From: a virus
Direction: 5' to 3' (one strand)
Length of the DNA stretch: 45,433 nt
Virus record (IMG/VR): IMGVR_UViG_3300050119_000188
Coordinates: 1 to 45,433 of that record
This document shows positions 38,701 to 45,433 of this stretch, one piece after another (the first letter of the stretch is position 1; every line of letters starts with the position of its first letter). The notes under the pieces are model-generated. The model ran no database searches. It was not told the DNA's origin and saw only the letters and a list, made by a program, of their open reading frames with translations. Position numbers and translations under genes: made by a program.

Positions 38701-39744
38701 TCATTGCTGTTGGTTCAAGGCGAATTCAATGTCGAAGCTGTTCGAGCCATCGGCGATTTGGATCGAGCAGGTGCCGACGATCGAGTTTTCGATGCTGTTG
38801 AGCGTGAGGCCAAGCACCGTGGCCCGTGGTTCATAGGTTCGAATGGCCGTGTTCAAGTCTGTGATGATCAGCTGCAGCGTGATTTGATCATTTTGCTCAA
38901 ACGGCACATCCGGCAGCATCGTGCCGAAGTTGTAAAGCATCACTCGCTCCCCCTGGCGGGTCGACAGAATGGTGCGGATCGACGCTTTGATCAAGTCAGC
39001 GTCGTAGCTAACTGGGAAATACCACGGAGCCTGAGCGCCTGCCACTAATATGGTGGCGCGGGTAGACTGTGACCCTGGCTTGAGTTCGACTGTAGCGCCT
39101 ACCGGCGATTGGCTAGATAGATAGTTGTCGAGCAGCGCTGAATCCAGGTATACCTGATTCCCCGACATACTGAGCACCCTGGCTGCCGTCACCATCTTAC
39201 CGGTTTGGGTAATGACAAGCTGTGAACCGGCTGTGAAAACGCTTTCACTGCTGTCCACCAAGATTGTCATCGATCCCACGCTAGCGTCAGTTGACAGTCC
39301 GCAAAACACTGGCGCGGAGCCGTTTTGTGACGCTGCGTAAGCTTGCTGGATCGATTTGGCGGGCAGCGCCAGCCCGGCCCATTTGTGGGGACGTTCGCTA
39401 TTGAGCGCTCCCAGCGCGATCACGACTGTGGCGATCACACAATTGGCTGACAGGGTTGACAGTTCACCATCGGTGTTCTGAACCTGCGCCTTGATTGAGC
39501 TCGGTCCGAGCGTCTGGTAAAGATGTTGGAACTGTTGCTGCGTCCCAATGCTCTTGTAGTCGGACGAGCTCGTGGAGCCATCTCCCCAGTCGATGAACGT
39601 TCGCACTGTTGGAGTTCCATTGCCGCTCGACACCGGATTCAATCGTAGCACCACGATGTCATTCAGTGAAATTTGGTATAGTCCACTGGTCGCGACCTTT
39701 CTGTTGGTCAGCGTCAAGGGAGTAGTGGTGAGAACTGGCAGCAT
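38701..39744 (-). CDS. gp25-like baseplate protein with N-terminal PKD-like domain
   Basis: From ATG 39744 (a TTG two codons upstream is less likely) the protein has 347 aa. Residues about 10-110 contain TFIDWGDGSTSSSD, the signature of PKD/immunoglobulin-like domains. The C-terminal 110 residues (DLIKASIRTILSTRQGERVM, YNFGTMLPDVPFEQND, YEPRATVLGL) match the gp25/GPW family of baseplate proteins that cap the wedge and anchor the sheath. In T4, gp25 is about 130 aa alone, so this fusion is unusual. Divergent from the sheath gene. Confidence 0.78.
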   Translation of the reverse strand: MLPVLTTTPLTLTNRKVATSGLYQISLNDIVVLRLNPVSSGNGTPTVRTFIDWGDGSTSSSDYKSIGTQQQFQHLYQTLGPSSIKAQVQNTDGELSTLSANCVIATVVIALGALNSERPHKWAGLALPAKSIQQAYAASQNGSAPVFCGLSTDASVGSMTILVDSSESVFTAGSQLVITQTGKMVTAARVLSMSGNQVYLDSALLDNYLSSQSPVGATVELKPGSQSTRATILVAGAQAPWYFPVSYDADLIKASIRTILSTRQGERVMLYNFGTMLPDVPFEQNDQITLQLIITDLNTAIRTYEPRATVLGLTLNSIENSIVGTCSIQIADGSNSFDIEFALNQQQ

Positions 39745-39750
39745 CGCCAA

Positions 39751-39776
39751 ATACTTAGCATCATAGCGCTAAGTAT
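39751..39776. promoter_or_regulatory. Palindrome between baseplate and sheath genes
   Basis: ATACTTAGC (39751-39759) and its exact reverse complement GCTAAGTAT (39768-39776) with 8 bases between. It lies in the divergent gap 39745-39818, so it probably serves both genes. No -35/-10 pair of the early type is seen there. Confidence 0.5.
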
Positions 39777-39818
39777 CGGTCACAAGCTAGTTATTGATCG
39801 ACTTTCACCATCACCACT

Positions 39819-42230
39819 ATGCCAACCCAAGTTTCGCCAGGAGTTTACATCACCGAGAACGACTTCAGTGACTATATTTCGTCACTCGGAACCACGACGC
39901 TGGGGTTGGTGGGCGTCGCTGCCTCAGGACCGCTCAACGTGCCGACGCTTTGCACCAGCGTCCAAGAGTTCATCAACATCTTCGGGACGCCAAACCTTAA
40001 CCAGTATGGCGCCTATGCGGCGCTCACATATTTGCGGCAGGGCACCCAGCTTTGGTTCTGCCGGGTCGCCAAACAATATGTTGAAAGCGTTGCCGAGCTG
40101 GCCAGCGGAACTACGGCGGGCGCGTTCACGTTCACGTTGGAGACCAGCAACCCGTTCGCGGTCGGCGACTATGTTCGGATCTCTCAGGACGGGCTGCGGA
40201 CGACCCAGAACGCTCCGGTGACCGTTATCAACGGGCTGGTTGTCACCCTTGGCGTCCCGATCCTGGAAAATTACACGACGGCTGCCGAGATTGATCAGTG
40301 TTCGCTGGCTCTCAATGCTAACGCGGCCAATGCCTCGGCATCTGCCGAGATCATCGCTTACGGTCGCTCCGGGGCGGGGGCCGACACTTCCCTGCTGCCG
40401 ATGGTGAAGTTCACGGCGGTTGACCCCGGCACTTGGGCAAACTTCGGCTCCAATGCTGGGATTGAAGTGGTGATCGAGGACGGTGGACAGTTCAGCAACG
40501 TTAACCCGGTGACCGGGTTATCATACCAGTCGGCCAACGCCGTGAACCTTCAGGGGGTGCTGCCAAGCCTCCCCAGCGTTGACACTCGCGCCGAGCTCAA
40601 CGCCCTCACGTCCAATGATGGAGTTGGGGTCGGTCAGACTTGCGGGGTTAACCGCGATTCGGTGGTAACGACAGTGACTGCCGCCGTGAAGTCCTCCTCC
40701 ACCATTACGGCGACGGTCGGCAGCTCCGCCGGACTGTTGGTCGGCGATTCCATCCAGGTGGTGGGGTCGGTCGGTGGACTGAACGACGGAACGTTCACGA
40801 TTTTAACGGCGCCGACAGGGACCTCTATTACCTACACGAACGCCGGTGGCGTCAGTCAGGCCGATGAGACCGCCAGCTTGGAGAAGACCAATGGAGCTCA
40901 TCTGGCGACCGTCTACAAATGCGTGACCGTGACTGGCTCGGGCAGCACTTGGACGGCGGTCGGCATTTTGACCAAGCAAGTCAAAGTGCTTTACCAGGGC
41001 AACCAAGTTGAAGTGTGGAACAATCTTGTCGGATATGATCCGACCAGTCCGAATTTCTGGAACACTGTGATCGGGGTCCCCATCAACCCAGTCAGCCAAT
41101 ACATCTGCGCCGAATACCTGGGGGCAGCCACTCAAGGCGCTCAGCCGATGTCGAGCTACGATTCCAACGATTGGCCTAACAATCCACGGTTGCTCATGGG
41201 GAACACGGAGGCTGTCCCACTTTTCGCGGACGGAGGTTCTTCCGTCTCGTTTTCCCAAGCGGCAGGCGCTGACGGGAACGACCCGAACGACGCCGACTAC
41301 ATTGGGACGACCGACGCGAATGACATTGTCACCGGGTTGCAGAACTTCTACAAGCAGCAACAGTTTCAAGTCAACCTGCTGGCCATCCCGGCAGTGTCGG
41401 ACGCCTCCGTGATCGCAGCCTTGATCGCACTGCTCGAAACGCGCGGCGACTGCCTTGGGATCATCGACCCTCCGTTTGGCCTCTCGGTTCAGGAAGTTGT
41501 GGACTGGAGCAACGGCACCGGAGCCTACTCGGGTCAGACTGCGTTTGTGACCAACAAGGCCGCGCTCTATTGGCCGTGGGTTAAACAGATCGATCCTTAC
41601 AGTGACAGCAATGTGTGGATGCCGCCGTCCGTGTTCGTTCCCGGAGTCATTGCGGCCAGCGATCTGGCGTCAGCGGTTTGGTTCGCCCCGGCTGGCATCA
41701 CCAGAGGCGTGGTCCCGAACGCGATCGCGGTTGAGTACATGATCCAGCAGTCCGACGCCGACTTCATGTACGGTCCCGGTAACGGTAACGCGGTCAACCC
41801 GATCATGTCGTTTGCCTCATCCGGCATCGTGCTCTACGGTCAGCGCACTCTGCAGCGCGTTCCATCCGCCTTGGATCGGATCAACGTTCGCCGTCTTGTC
41901 TTTTACATCGAGCAGTCGCTCATCGCATCGTGCCGCGTGCTAGTGTTCGAGCAGAACGACGCGGTGCTGTGGAACCGTTTCCTGGCGCTCGTCAACCCGT
42001 TCCTGACCAGTCTGCTCGGACAGCAGGCGCTTGACTGGTATGATGCCGTGTGCGACGCCACCACCAACACATCGGTGCAGCTGAACAACAACGAAATGTC
42101 GGCGGCGGTATACCTCGTGGCGTCGAAGTCTGCGGAAATTATCTCGATCCAAGTCAACCTTCTGGCATCTGGCACCAATATTTCGGAATTCGTCCAGAAT
42201 GCGTCACCAGCTGGGGCCGCTACCGCGTAG
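39819..42230 (+). CDS. Tail sheath protein
   Basis: An 803-aa protein. The N-terminus (QVSPGVYITENDF, then TTLGLVGVAASGPLN and EFINIFGTPN) is the classic start of contractile-tail sheath proteins. The C-terminal part (LDRINVRRLVFYIEQSLIAS, NDAVLWNRFLALVNPFL, SAAVYLVASKSAEIISIQV) matches the conserved sheath core. An inserted middle domain is beta-rich and Thr/Val-heavy. It forms the contractile helical sleeve. It has no Shine-Dalgarno sequence. The minus-strand gene downstream ends 2 bases after it. Confidence 0.93.
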   Translation: MPTQVSPGVYITENDFSDYISSLGTTTLGLVGVAASGPLNVPTLCTSVQEFINIFGTPNLNQYGAYAALTYLRQGTQLWFCRVAKQYVESVAELASGTTAGAFTFTLETSNPFAVGDYVRISQDGLRTTQNAPVTVINGLVVTLGVPILENYTTAAEIDQCSLALNANAANASASAEIIAYGRSGAGADTSLLPMVKFTAVDPGTWANFGSNAGIEVVIEDGGQFSNVNPVTGLSYQSANAVNLQGVLPSLPSVDTRAELNALTSNDGVGVGQTCGVNRDSVVTTVTAAVKSSSTITATVGSSAGLLVGDSIQVVGSVGGLNDGTFTILTAPTGTSITYTNAGGVSQADETASLEKTNGAHLATVYKCVTVTGSGSTWTAVGILTKQVKVLYQGNQVEVWNNLVGYDPTSPNFWNTVIGVPINPVSQYICAEYLGAATQGAQPMSSYDSNDWPNNPRLLMGNTEAVPLFADGGSSVSFSQAAGADGNDPNDADYIGTTDANDIVTGLQNFYKQQQFQVNLLAIPAVSDASVIAALIALLETRGDCLGIIDPPFGLSVQEVVDWSNGTGAYSGQTAFVTNKAALYWPWVKQIDPYSDSNVWMPPSVFVPGVIAASDLASAVWFAPAGITRGVVPNAIAVEYMIQQSDADFMYGPGNGNAVNPIMSFASSGIVLYGQRTLQRVPSALDRINVRRLVFYIEQSLIASCRVLVFEQNDAVLWNRFLALVNPFLTSLLGQQALDWYDAVCDATTNTSVQLNNNEMSAAVYLVASKSAEIISIQVNLLASGTNISEFVQNASPAGAATA

Positions 42231-42232
42231 GT

Positions 42233-42604
42233 TTAGCCGGTCGGAGATCGACGGATCAGGATGTGGGTTAACAGTGTATCGTAGCCGATATGGTATCGGG
42301 ACCCATCAGCTCTGGTGTTCATGACCGGATAGCGTCGCCCATCGTCGTCCATTAACTCGGTGTCGCTTACCGCCGTGATGATACGATCCTCAGACCCGGT
42401 AACTTCACCGCTGCGCACGTCCGATGTCGTTATGCGGAGCATTTGGCCATCGAATTGATGCCTAGTTATATGATACCGCATGAGATCTCGCACCCACGGT
42501 GAGGCTTTGGACGCTAGTTCCCGGATTGAGGCGTCGGCGCGAATGTTCAAGGTGCCCGATATCCACCTTCCAAGATATTCGCTGACCGGCTCGACGAGTG
42601 ACAT
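42233..42604 (-). CDS. Hypothetical protein, possible A-type relative without tag
   Basis: From ATG 42604 the protein has 123 aa. After a helical N-terminus (SEYLGRWISGTLNIR) it has QMLRITTSDVRSGEVTG, then TAVSDTELMDDDGRRYPVMN and RYHIGYDTLLTHI. The order of strands, with a G-R-x-Y strand late, resembles the A-type domain, but the DLP tag is absent and the end is IRRSPTG. It follows the transglutaminase-like gene by 8 bases. A longer frame up to 42721 overlaps that gene and is rejected. Confidence 0.55.
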   Translation of the reverse strand: MSLVEPVSEYLGRWISGTLNIRADASIRELASKASPWVRDLMRYHITRHQFDGQMLRITTSDVRSGEVTGSEDRIITAVSDTELMDDDGRRYPVMNTRADGSRYHIGYDTLLTHILIRRSPTG

Positions 42605-42612
42605 GCTGATAC

Positions 42613-42921
42613 TTAAAGCTCCAGCAGATAGAGTCGGTGGGACGCGTGCTTGGACACCAGGTGTGGACGGCACCCACCGACTGGATAGATGTCGAGGATG
42701 AACGTTCCCATGTCGACCCACGAATGTTCATAAATCGGGTAGAACCACCCGCGCACAGCCTTGCCTTTGTTGGTGACCTTGATCCAGGCGTCCACCGCTT
42801 CGTGGCAGCTAGAGATGCCATCCAATTGCGATAGCACGTATCGGGCCGTGTGCAGTATGGTATCGACGTCTACGTCTGCCGGAATGTGTCCAATTGATTG
42901 TGCGTATGGTGTGAAGCTCAT
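42613..42921 (-). CDS. Transglutaminase/papain-fold-like small protein
   Basis: A 102-aa protein. The order of a Cys in GISSCHEAVDAWIKV (Cys39), a His in YEHSWVDMGT (His66) and an Asp in ILDIYPVGG (Asp77) is that of transglutaminase-like cysteine enzymes. The C-A-x-x-x-W...H-x-W...D-x-x-P spacing fits small phage members. It may be a peptidase, an amidase or an inactive relative. With the protein at 44851-45315 it makes two papain-fold candidates in one 3-kb region. No Shine-Dalgarno sequence. Confidence 0.55.
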   Translation of the reverse strand: MSFTPYAQSIGHIPADVDVDTILHTARYVLSQLDGISSCHEAVDAWIKVTNKGKAVRGWFYPIYEHSWVDMGTFILDIYPVGGCRPHLVSKHASHRLYLLEL

Positions 42922-42964
42922 TTTAATCGCTGACAGTATTTGTTCTCTAGCTAGGCTGCTTATG

Positions 42965-43246
42965 TTAATTGGTCACTGCATCCAAGTATTTGGCTCGGAT
43001 CGCATCAATTTGGTTCTGGAGGTGGTCAAGCGCCGACCCAAGCTCGGCCCGACTGATCCCAGCGGGGTTGATGATGTCGGCAGCCACGAGCGGCAACGAT
43101 TTGGCATCGACGATCACGAGCTCTCCTGCGATCGTGTGCAACTCTCCATCTCCACCTAATACCTGATCTCCGCCGACGAGTGTTGAGACTGGAACGTCAC
43201 CTTTAGTGGTCACTACCGTAGTCGATGCTGACACGGTGGCGGAAAT
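42965..43246 (-). other. Hint-like segment at the helicase C-terminus
   Basis: The last 93 residues are outside the helicase core. The V-x-T-x-x-G-x-x-x-V-x-x-L-x-x-G-D-x-V-L-x-x-D-G pattern is the start of Hint domains, but the nucleophile position reads Ser/Thr and no block B or F is seen. It is probably a decayed intein N-half. Confidence 0.5.
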
Positions 43247-44782
43247 CTGTTTCCTCCAGCTGTTTGAGTTGATGAATCGCAGTGTGTTCTTGGCGCGTGT
43301 CACCGCAACATACATCAAATTGCACTCCTGAACCCTCTGCCAATCCTTCTTGGCGTAGCGGGACGGCATCAGCTCCTCGAAGTCCAGGATGGAGACGCGC
43401 TCCCATTCCATCCCCTTGGACTTGTGGACGGTCGAAAGCGTCAGCACCTGGACGCCCTTCTCATCGCTGAACAGCGAATCGATGCGCTCCTTCAATCCGT
43501 CCACGGTGCGATGATCCTCGGACAATTGCCCGGCCAGCAGCAGGATGCATTCGACCTTGTCGGCGATCGCGGCGGCAGCGGCCTCCTTATCCTTAGCGAG
43601 CAGTTCCGCGCACTCACGGGACCGATATTCTTGCAAATGGTCGGACAGCTCCTGGATCGTGCTGGCATCCATTCGGTCGATCAGATCAATGAGTCCCTGG
43701 CCGATCTCCCGCCCCAGAATCCGGCACCCCACGTTGCGGCTCAGGAGCTCGTAGGCCATGGCGACCAACGGAGCCGAATTGCGGCACAGGATGGCGTCGG
43801 TCGGCTTGAAGTCCTCGGTCCCGTAATCATCCGGGAAGTCCACGGAGCCCTCTGGGGCCGTGGGAGCGCTCTGGATCGCCCCGCAGTATTTCTGAGCCTC
43901 CAGAACGACCTTCTTGGGACAACGGTAGCTGACGGTGAGCGGCAGCGGCGTGCACTTAAACTCGCGAGCCAATATCTGCATGGCGTCCGAGTTCGCTCCC
44001 CGCCAGCCATAAATCGCTTGGCTTTCGTCTCCGACCGCGACCATCCGACCATTGGCTTTAAGCATCCGGCGCAGCAAGGCGATCTGGACTCCATTGAGGT
44101 CCTGCGCCTCATCAACGAACACCCAGTCGCACTTGTAGAATCCGACGTTATTGATCAGCGTCAGATACAGCATATCGTCCTGATCAATCACATCCAGCGC
44201 CTGATTGTTGCGGCGCAGCGTCTGCTGAGCATATCCGATCGCGACCGACAGCTTGGCGTCATGGCTGTCCAGCGTCATATCATGGTGGTCGACGATGGCG
44301 GCCCAGGACTCGTCAGTGTCCGAGATCAGCGCGCCCATCCCGGCCCCCTTGGCGAAGCCGACCAGCTTGTTGACGAACCCACGATACTGTTGGAAGTGTT
44401 CCTTGGGGACTGAAGGGTCAGTCAGCATCTTCTTGATGATCTGCTGGACCTTGTTGTCGATCACCTCGACATCGCCGCCGAACCACCTTTTGTAGGCGCG
44501 GAACGAGGTCGAGTGGAACGTCATCGCGAAGACGTGCTTGGGGACGCGCGCCTTGAGCTCCTGGACGATGCTGCGATTGAACGCCAGGAACGTGACCGAC
44601 TGATTCGACGGGATGAATTCGAGCGCCTTGACGATCGTGGTGGTCTTGCCCGACCCGGCCACGGCTTGGATGATCGCCGACCCAGCCCGAGGGTTCCGGA
44701 TATGGGAGAAGATCTTCTCCTGATAGCTGCTGTACTGAATGGCGCTGCCGCTCGGGCGGACTTGGATCTCGGTTGAATTCAT
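42965..44782 (-). CDS. SF1 (UvrD/Rep-type) DNA helicase with Hint-like C-terminal appendage
   Basis: A 605-aa protein. Motif I is IIQAVAGSGKTTTI (37-50), motif II is DWVFVDEAQDLN, motif III is VAVGDESQAIYGWRGAN, motif IV is LTVSYRCPKKV, and motifs V/VI are LSTVHKSKGMEWERV and LMYVAVTRAKNTL. This is a small superfamily-1 3'-5' helicase for replication or recombination. Residues 518-557 (TTVVTTKGDVPVSTLVGGD, then VLGGDGELHTIAG) look like the N-terminal block of a Hint/intein domain without its Cys, followed by a helical end. Start ATG 44782 lies 6 bases after the promoter. Confidence 0.88.
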   Translation of the reverse strand: MNSTEIQVRPSGSAIQYSSYQEKIFSHIRNPRAGSAIIQAVAGSGKTTTIVKALEFIPSNQSVTFLAFNRSIVQELKARVPKHVFAMTFHSTSFRAYKRWFGGDVEVIDNKVQQIIKKMLTDPSVPKEHFQQYRGFVNKLVGFAKGAGMGALISDTDESWAAIVDHHDMTLDSHDAKLSVAIGYAQQTLRRNNQALDVIDQDDMLYLTLINNVGFYKCDWVFVDEAQDLNGVQIALLRRMLKANGRMVAVGDESQAIYGWRGANSDAMQILAREFKCTPLPLTVSYRCPKKVVLEAQKYCGAIQSAPTAPEGSVDFPDDYGTEDFKPTDAILCRNSAPLVAMAYELLSRNVGCRILGREIGQGLIDLIDRMDASTIQELSDHLQEYRSRECAELLAKDKEAAAAAIADKVECILLLAGQLSEDHRTVDGLKERIDSLFSDEKGVQVLTLSTVHKSKGMEWERVSILDFEELMPSRYAKKDWQRVQECNLMYVAVTRAKNTLRFINSNSWRKQISATVSASTTVVTTKGDVPVSTLVGGDQVLGGDGELHTIAGELVIVDAKSLPLVAADIINPAGISRAELGSALDHLQNQIDAIRAKYLDAVTN

Positions 44783-44788
44783 GCCGAG

Positions 44789-44817
44789 ATTAAATCAGCA
44801 AATCGAACGTTTGTCAA
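44789..44817 (-). promoter_or_regulatory. Leaderless sigma70-type promoter of the helicase gene
   Basis: TTGACA (44812-44817), a 17-base spacer, TTTAAT (44789-44794), then 6 bases to ATG 44782. Confidence 0.8.
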
Positions 44818-44850
44818 GTTACCAATATTTGCGTGGCGTCCGATTGATTA

Positions 44851-45315
44851 TCAAGGAGAAGTGAAGATCGCTGGTTTGACGATCGCGTACCAGTCCACGC
44901 AATAAAGAAGGCCGGTCTCGTCCGGATGCGGGTCGTAAACGGTCCTACCTTCTTGCATTACCACCGCATGATGTTCTCCTCGATGCTTCGACCGCGTCGT
45001 CGGGCCACATGCGATTATGGGTGGCAGATCTTGCCAATGCCTTCCGTCGCAATATGGGTAAAACATCCCAGAGTCACCCTTTCCAGAGCTGTGGAGCAGG
45101 AACAATCCTTTCACATTGAGCCAAGCCTGCGTTTGAGCGTCCTCGTTTGATTTCCCATTGTCGATCGCGATTTGAAGAAAGTGTGGAACCTCGCTGGCAG
45201 GCAGCTGTAACACGGTGGCGACGCAGCATCGCCAGCAGTCTCCGGCAACTTTTGGATTATCCGGGTCGACGAAGATCGTTTGCTTGGGGCGCTTGAAGTC
45301 GTAACTAGTGATCAT
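44851..45315 (-). CDS. C39-like cysteine-peptidase-fold protein
   Basis: From ATG 45315 the protein has 154 aa. GDCWRCCVATVLQLPASEVPHF places a Cys (Cys27) at the start of a helix, GEHHAVVMQEGRTVYDPHP supplies His (116/117) and Asp (128). This Cys-His-Asp arrangement, with VPHF after the helix, is found in small papain-fold proteins related to C39 peptidases. Substrate unknown. A role in cutting at the DLPES tag is conceivable but purely speculative. Its mRNA seems to start at or before the tRNA, 5 bases upstream. A frame start at 45351 would lie inside the tRNA and is rejected. Confidence 0.65.
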   Translation of the reverse strand: MITSYDFKRPKQTIFVDPDNPKVAGDCWRCCVATVLQLPASEVPHFLQIAIDNGKSNEDAQTQAWLNVKGLFLLHSSGKGDSGMFYPYCDGRHWQDLPPIIACGPTTRSKHRGEHHAVVMQEGRTVYDPHPDETGLLYCVDWYAIVKPAIFTSP

Positions 45316-45320
45316 TTGAA

Positions 45321-45394
45321 TGGAGCGAGTGGACCGGAATTGAACCGCCATCTCGACCTTGGAAGGCCGTGTTCTAACGTTGAACTACACCCGC
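45321..45394 (-). tRNA. tRNA-Gly-like gene with atypical anticodon arm, CCA encoded
   Basis: On the minus strand the 7-bp acceptor stem pairs fully (GCGGGTG with CACTCGC, one G-U), the D-arm is GTTC/GAAC, and CCA follows the discriminator T. The body closely follows bacterial tRNA-Gly (GCGGG-GTAGTTCAA...). The anticodon arm pairs as CGGCC/GGTCG around TTCCAA, only six bases. The T-stem needs a bulged base. If the stem opens by one pair, the anticodon reads TCC (Gly). Total length is normal, so one arm is a base short and the other a base long. Confidence 0.7.
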
Positions 45395-45433
45395 GTTACG
45401 ATTGGAAGAATGCATGCACTATGGACGTAACAC

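Noticed and set aside
43424-44413. 329-aa plus-strand frame opposite the helicase
   Set aside because: It is antisense to well-conserved helicase motifs and has no promoter or family pattern; it is a shadow frame.
45018-45053. WQDLPPI in the C39-like protein as a tag copy
   Set aside because: It is inside the predicted enzyme core, followed by PPI rather than ES, so it is probably chance.
1-45433. CRISPR arrays, insertion sequences, integrase or rRNA genes
   Set aside because: No regularly spaced repeats, transposase or recombinase motifs, or rRNA sequence were seen.

Overview
This window is a piece of a large tailed phage with a contractile tail (myovirus type). It carries a sheath, a tail tube, baseplate wedge proteins (gp6/J-like, gp25-like, gp53-like), a portal and a large terminase. 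It also carries genes typical of big lytic phages: a B12-dependent ribonucleotide reductase, dCTP deaminase, RNase H-like protein, RusA resolvase, SF1 helicase, a gp55-like sigma factor, two DNA methyltransferases and one tRNA. I cannot name the host. Start codons almost never have a Shine-Dalgarno sequence. Eight independent genes instead start exactly six bases after the -10 box of a strong sigma70-type promoter, so their mRNAs should be leaderless. This points to a host that translates leaderless mRNA well.

Layout. 1-2.6 kb: small early genes and a zinc-repeat nuclease. 2.6-3.5 kb: two genes that look like they belong with the virion genes. 3.5-20.4 kb: an accessory/early block bounded by a perfect 46-bp inverted repeat. 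It contains a polynucleotide-kinase-like gene, many small unknown genes, a frameshifted kinase-like gene, a RelE-like ORF, a sigma factor with a mini-intein, RusA, a tail-collar-like gene and a six-gene methyltransferase operon joined by start/stop overlaps. It also holds a 454-bp cassette present twice (6203-6656 and 19412-19865). 20.4-30.8 kb: virion and packaging genes (tube, portal, a tandem-module protein, baseplate J-like, terminase). 30.8-36.7 kb: nucleotide metabolism (dCTP deaminase, RNase H-like, intein-bearing reductase). 36.7-42.2 kb: tagged proteins, gp53-like, gp25-like and sheath. 42.2-45.4 kb: a transglutaminase-like protein, helicase, C39-like protein and tRNA-Gly.

The most unusual feature is a short peptide tag, consensus (D/E/N)-(Q/H/x)-D-L-P-E-S-L-(L/A). 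It occurs at about 20 places, at the C-terminus or between domains of otherwise different proteins. The carriers are two families of small beta-rich domains (called A and B here), a bactofilin-like beta-helix, a GNAT acetyltransferase-like domain and an ADP-ribosyltransferase-like protein. One 625-aa protein (23182-25059) is a chain of six modules, each ending in the tag. A 20-aa minigene between portal and tail tube is little more than the tag. Codons vary between copies, so the peptide itself appears to be conserved. I do not recognise it from any described system.

Expression logic inferred from the sequence: TTGACA/TAnnnT promoters with 17-base spacing drive leaderless early genes. A second element, AACATTCTT, precedes five other genes, including portal and terminase, and may be the target of the gp55-like sigma factor. 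Downstream genes in each operon are coupled by ATGA or TAATG overlaps.
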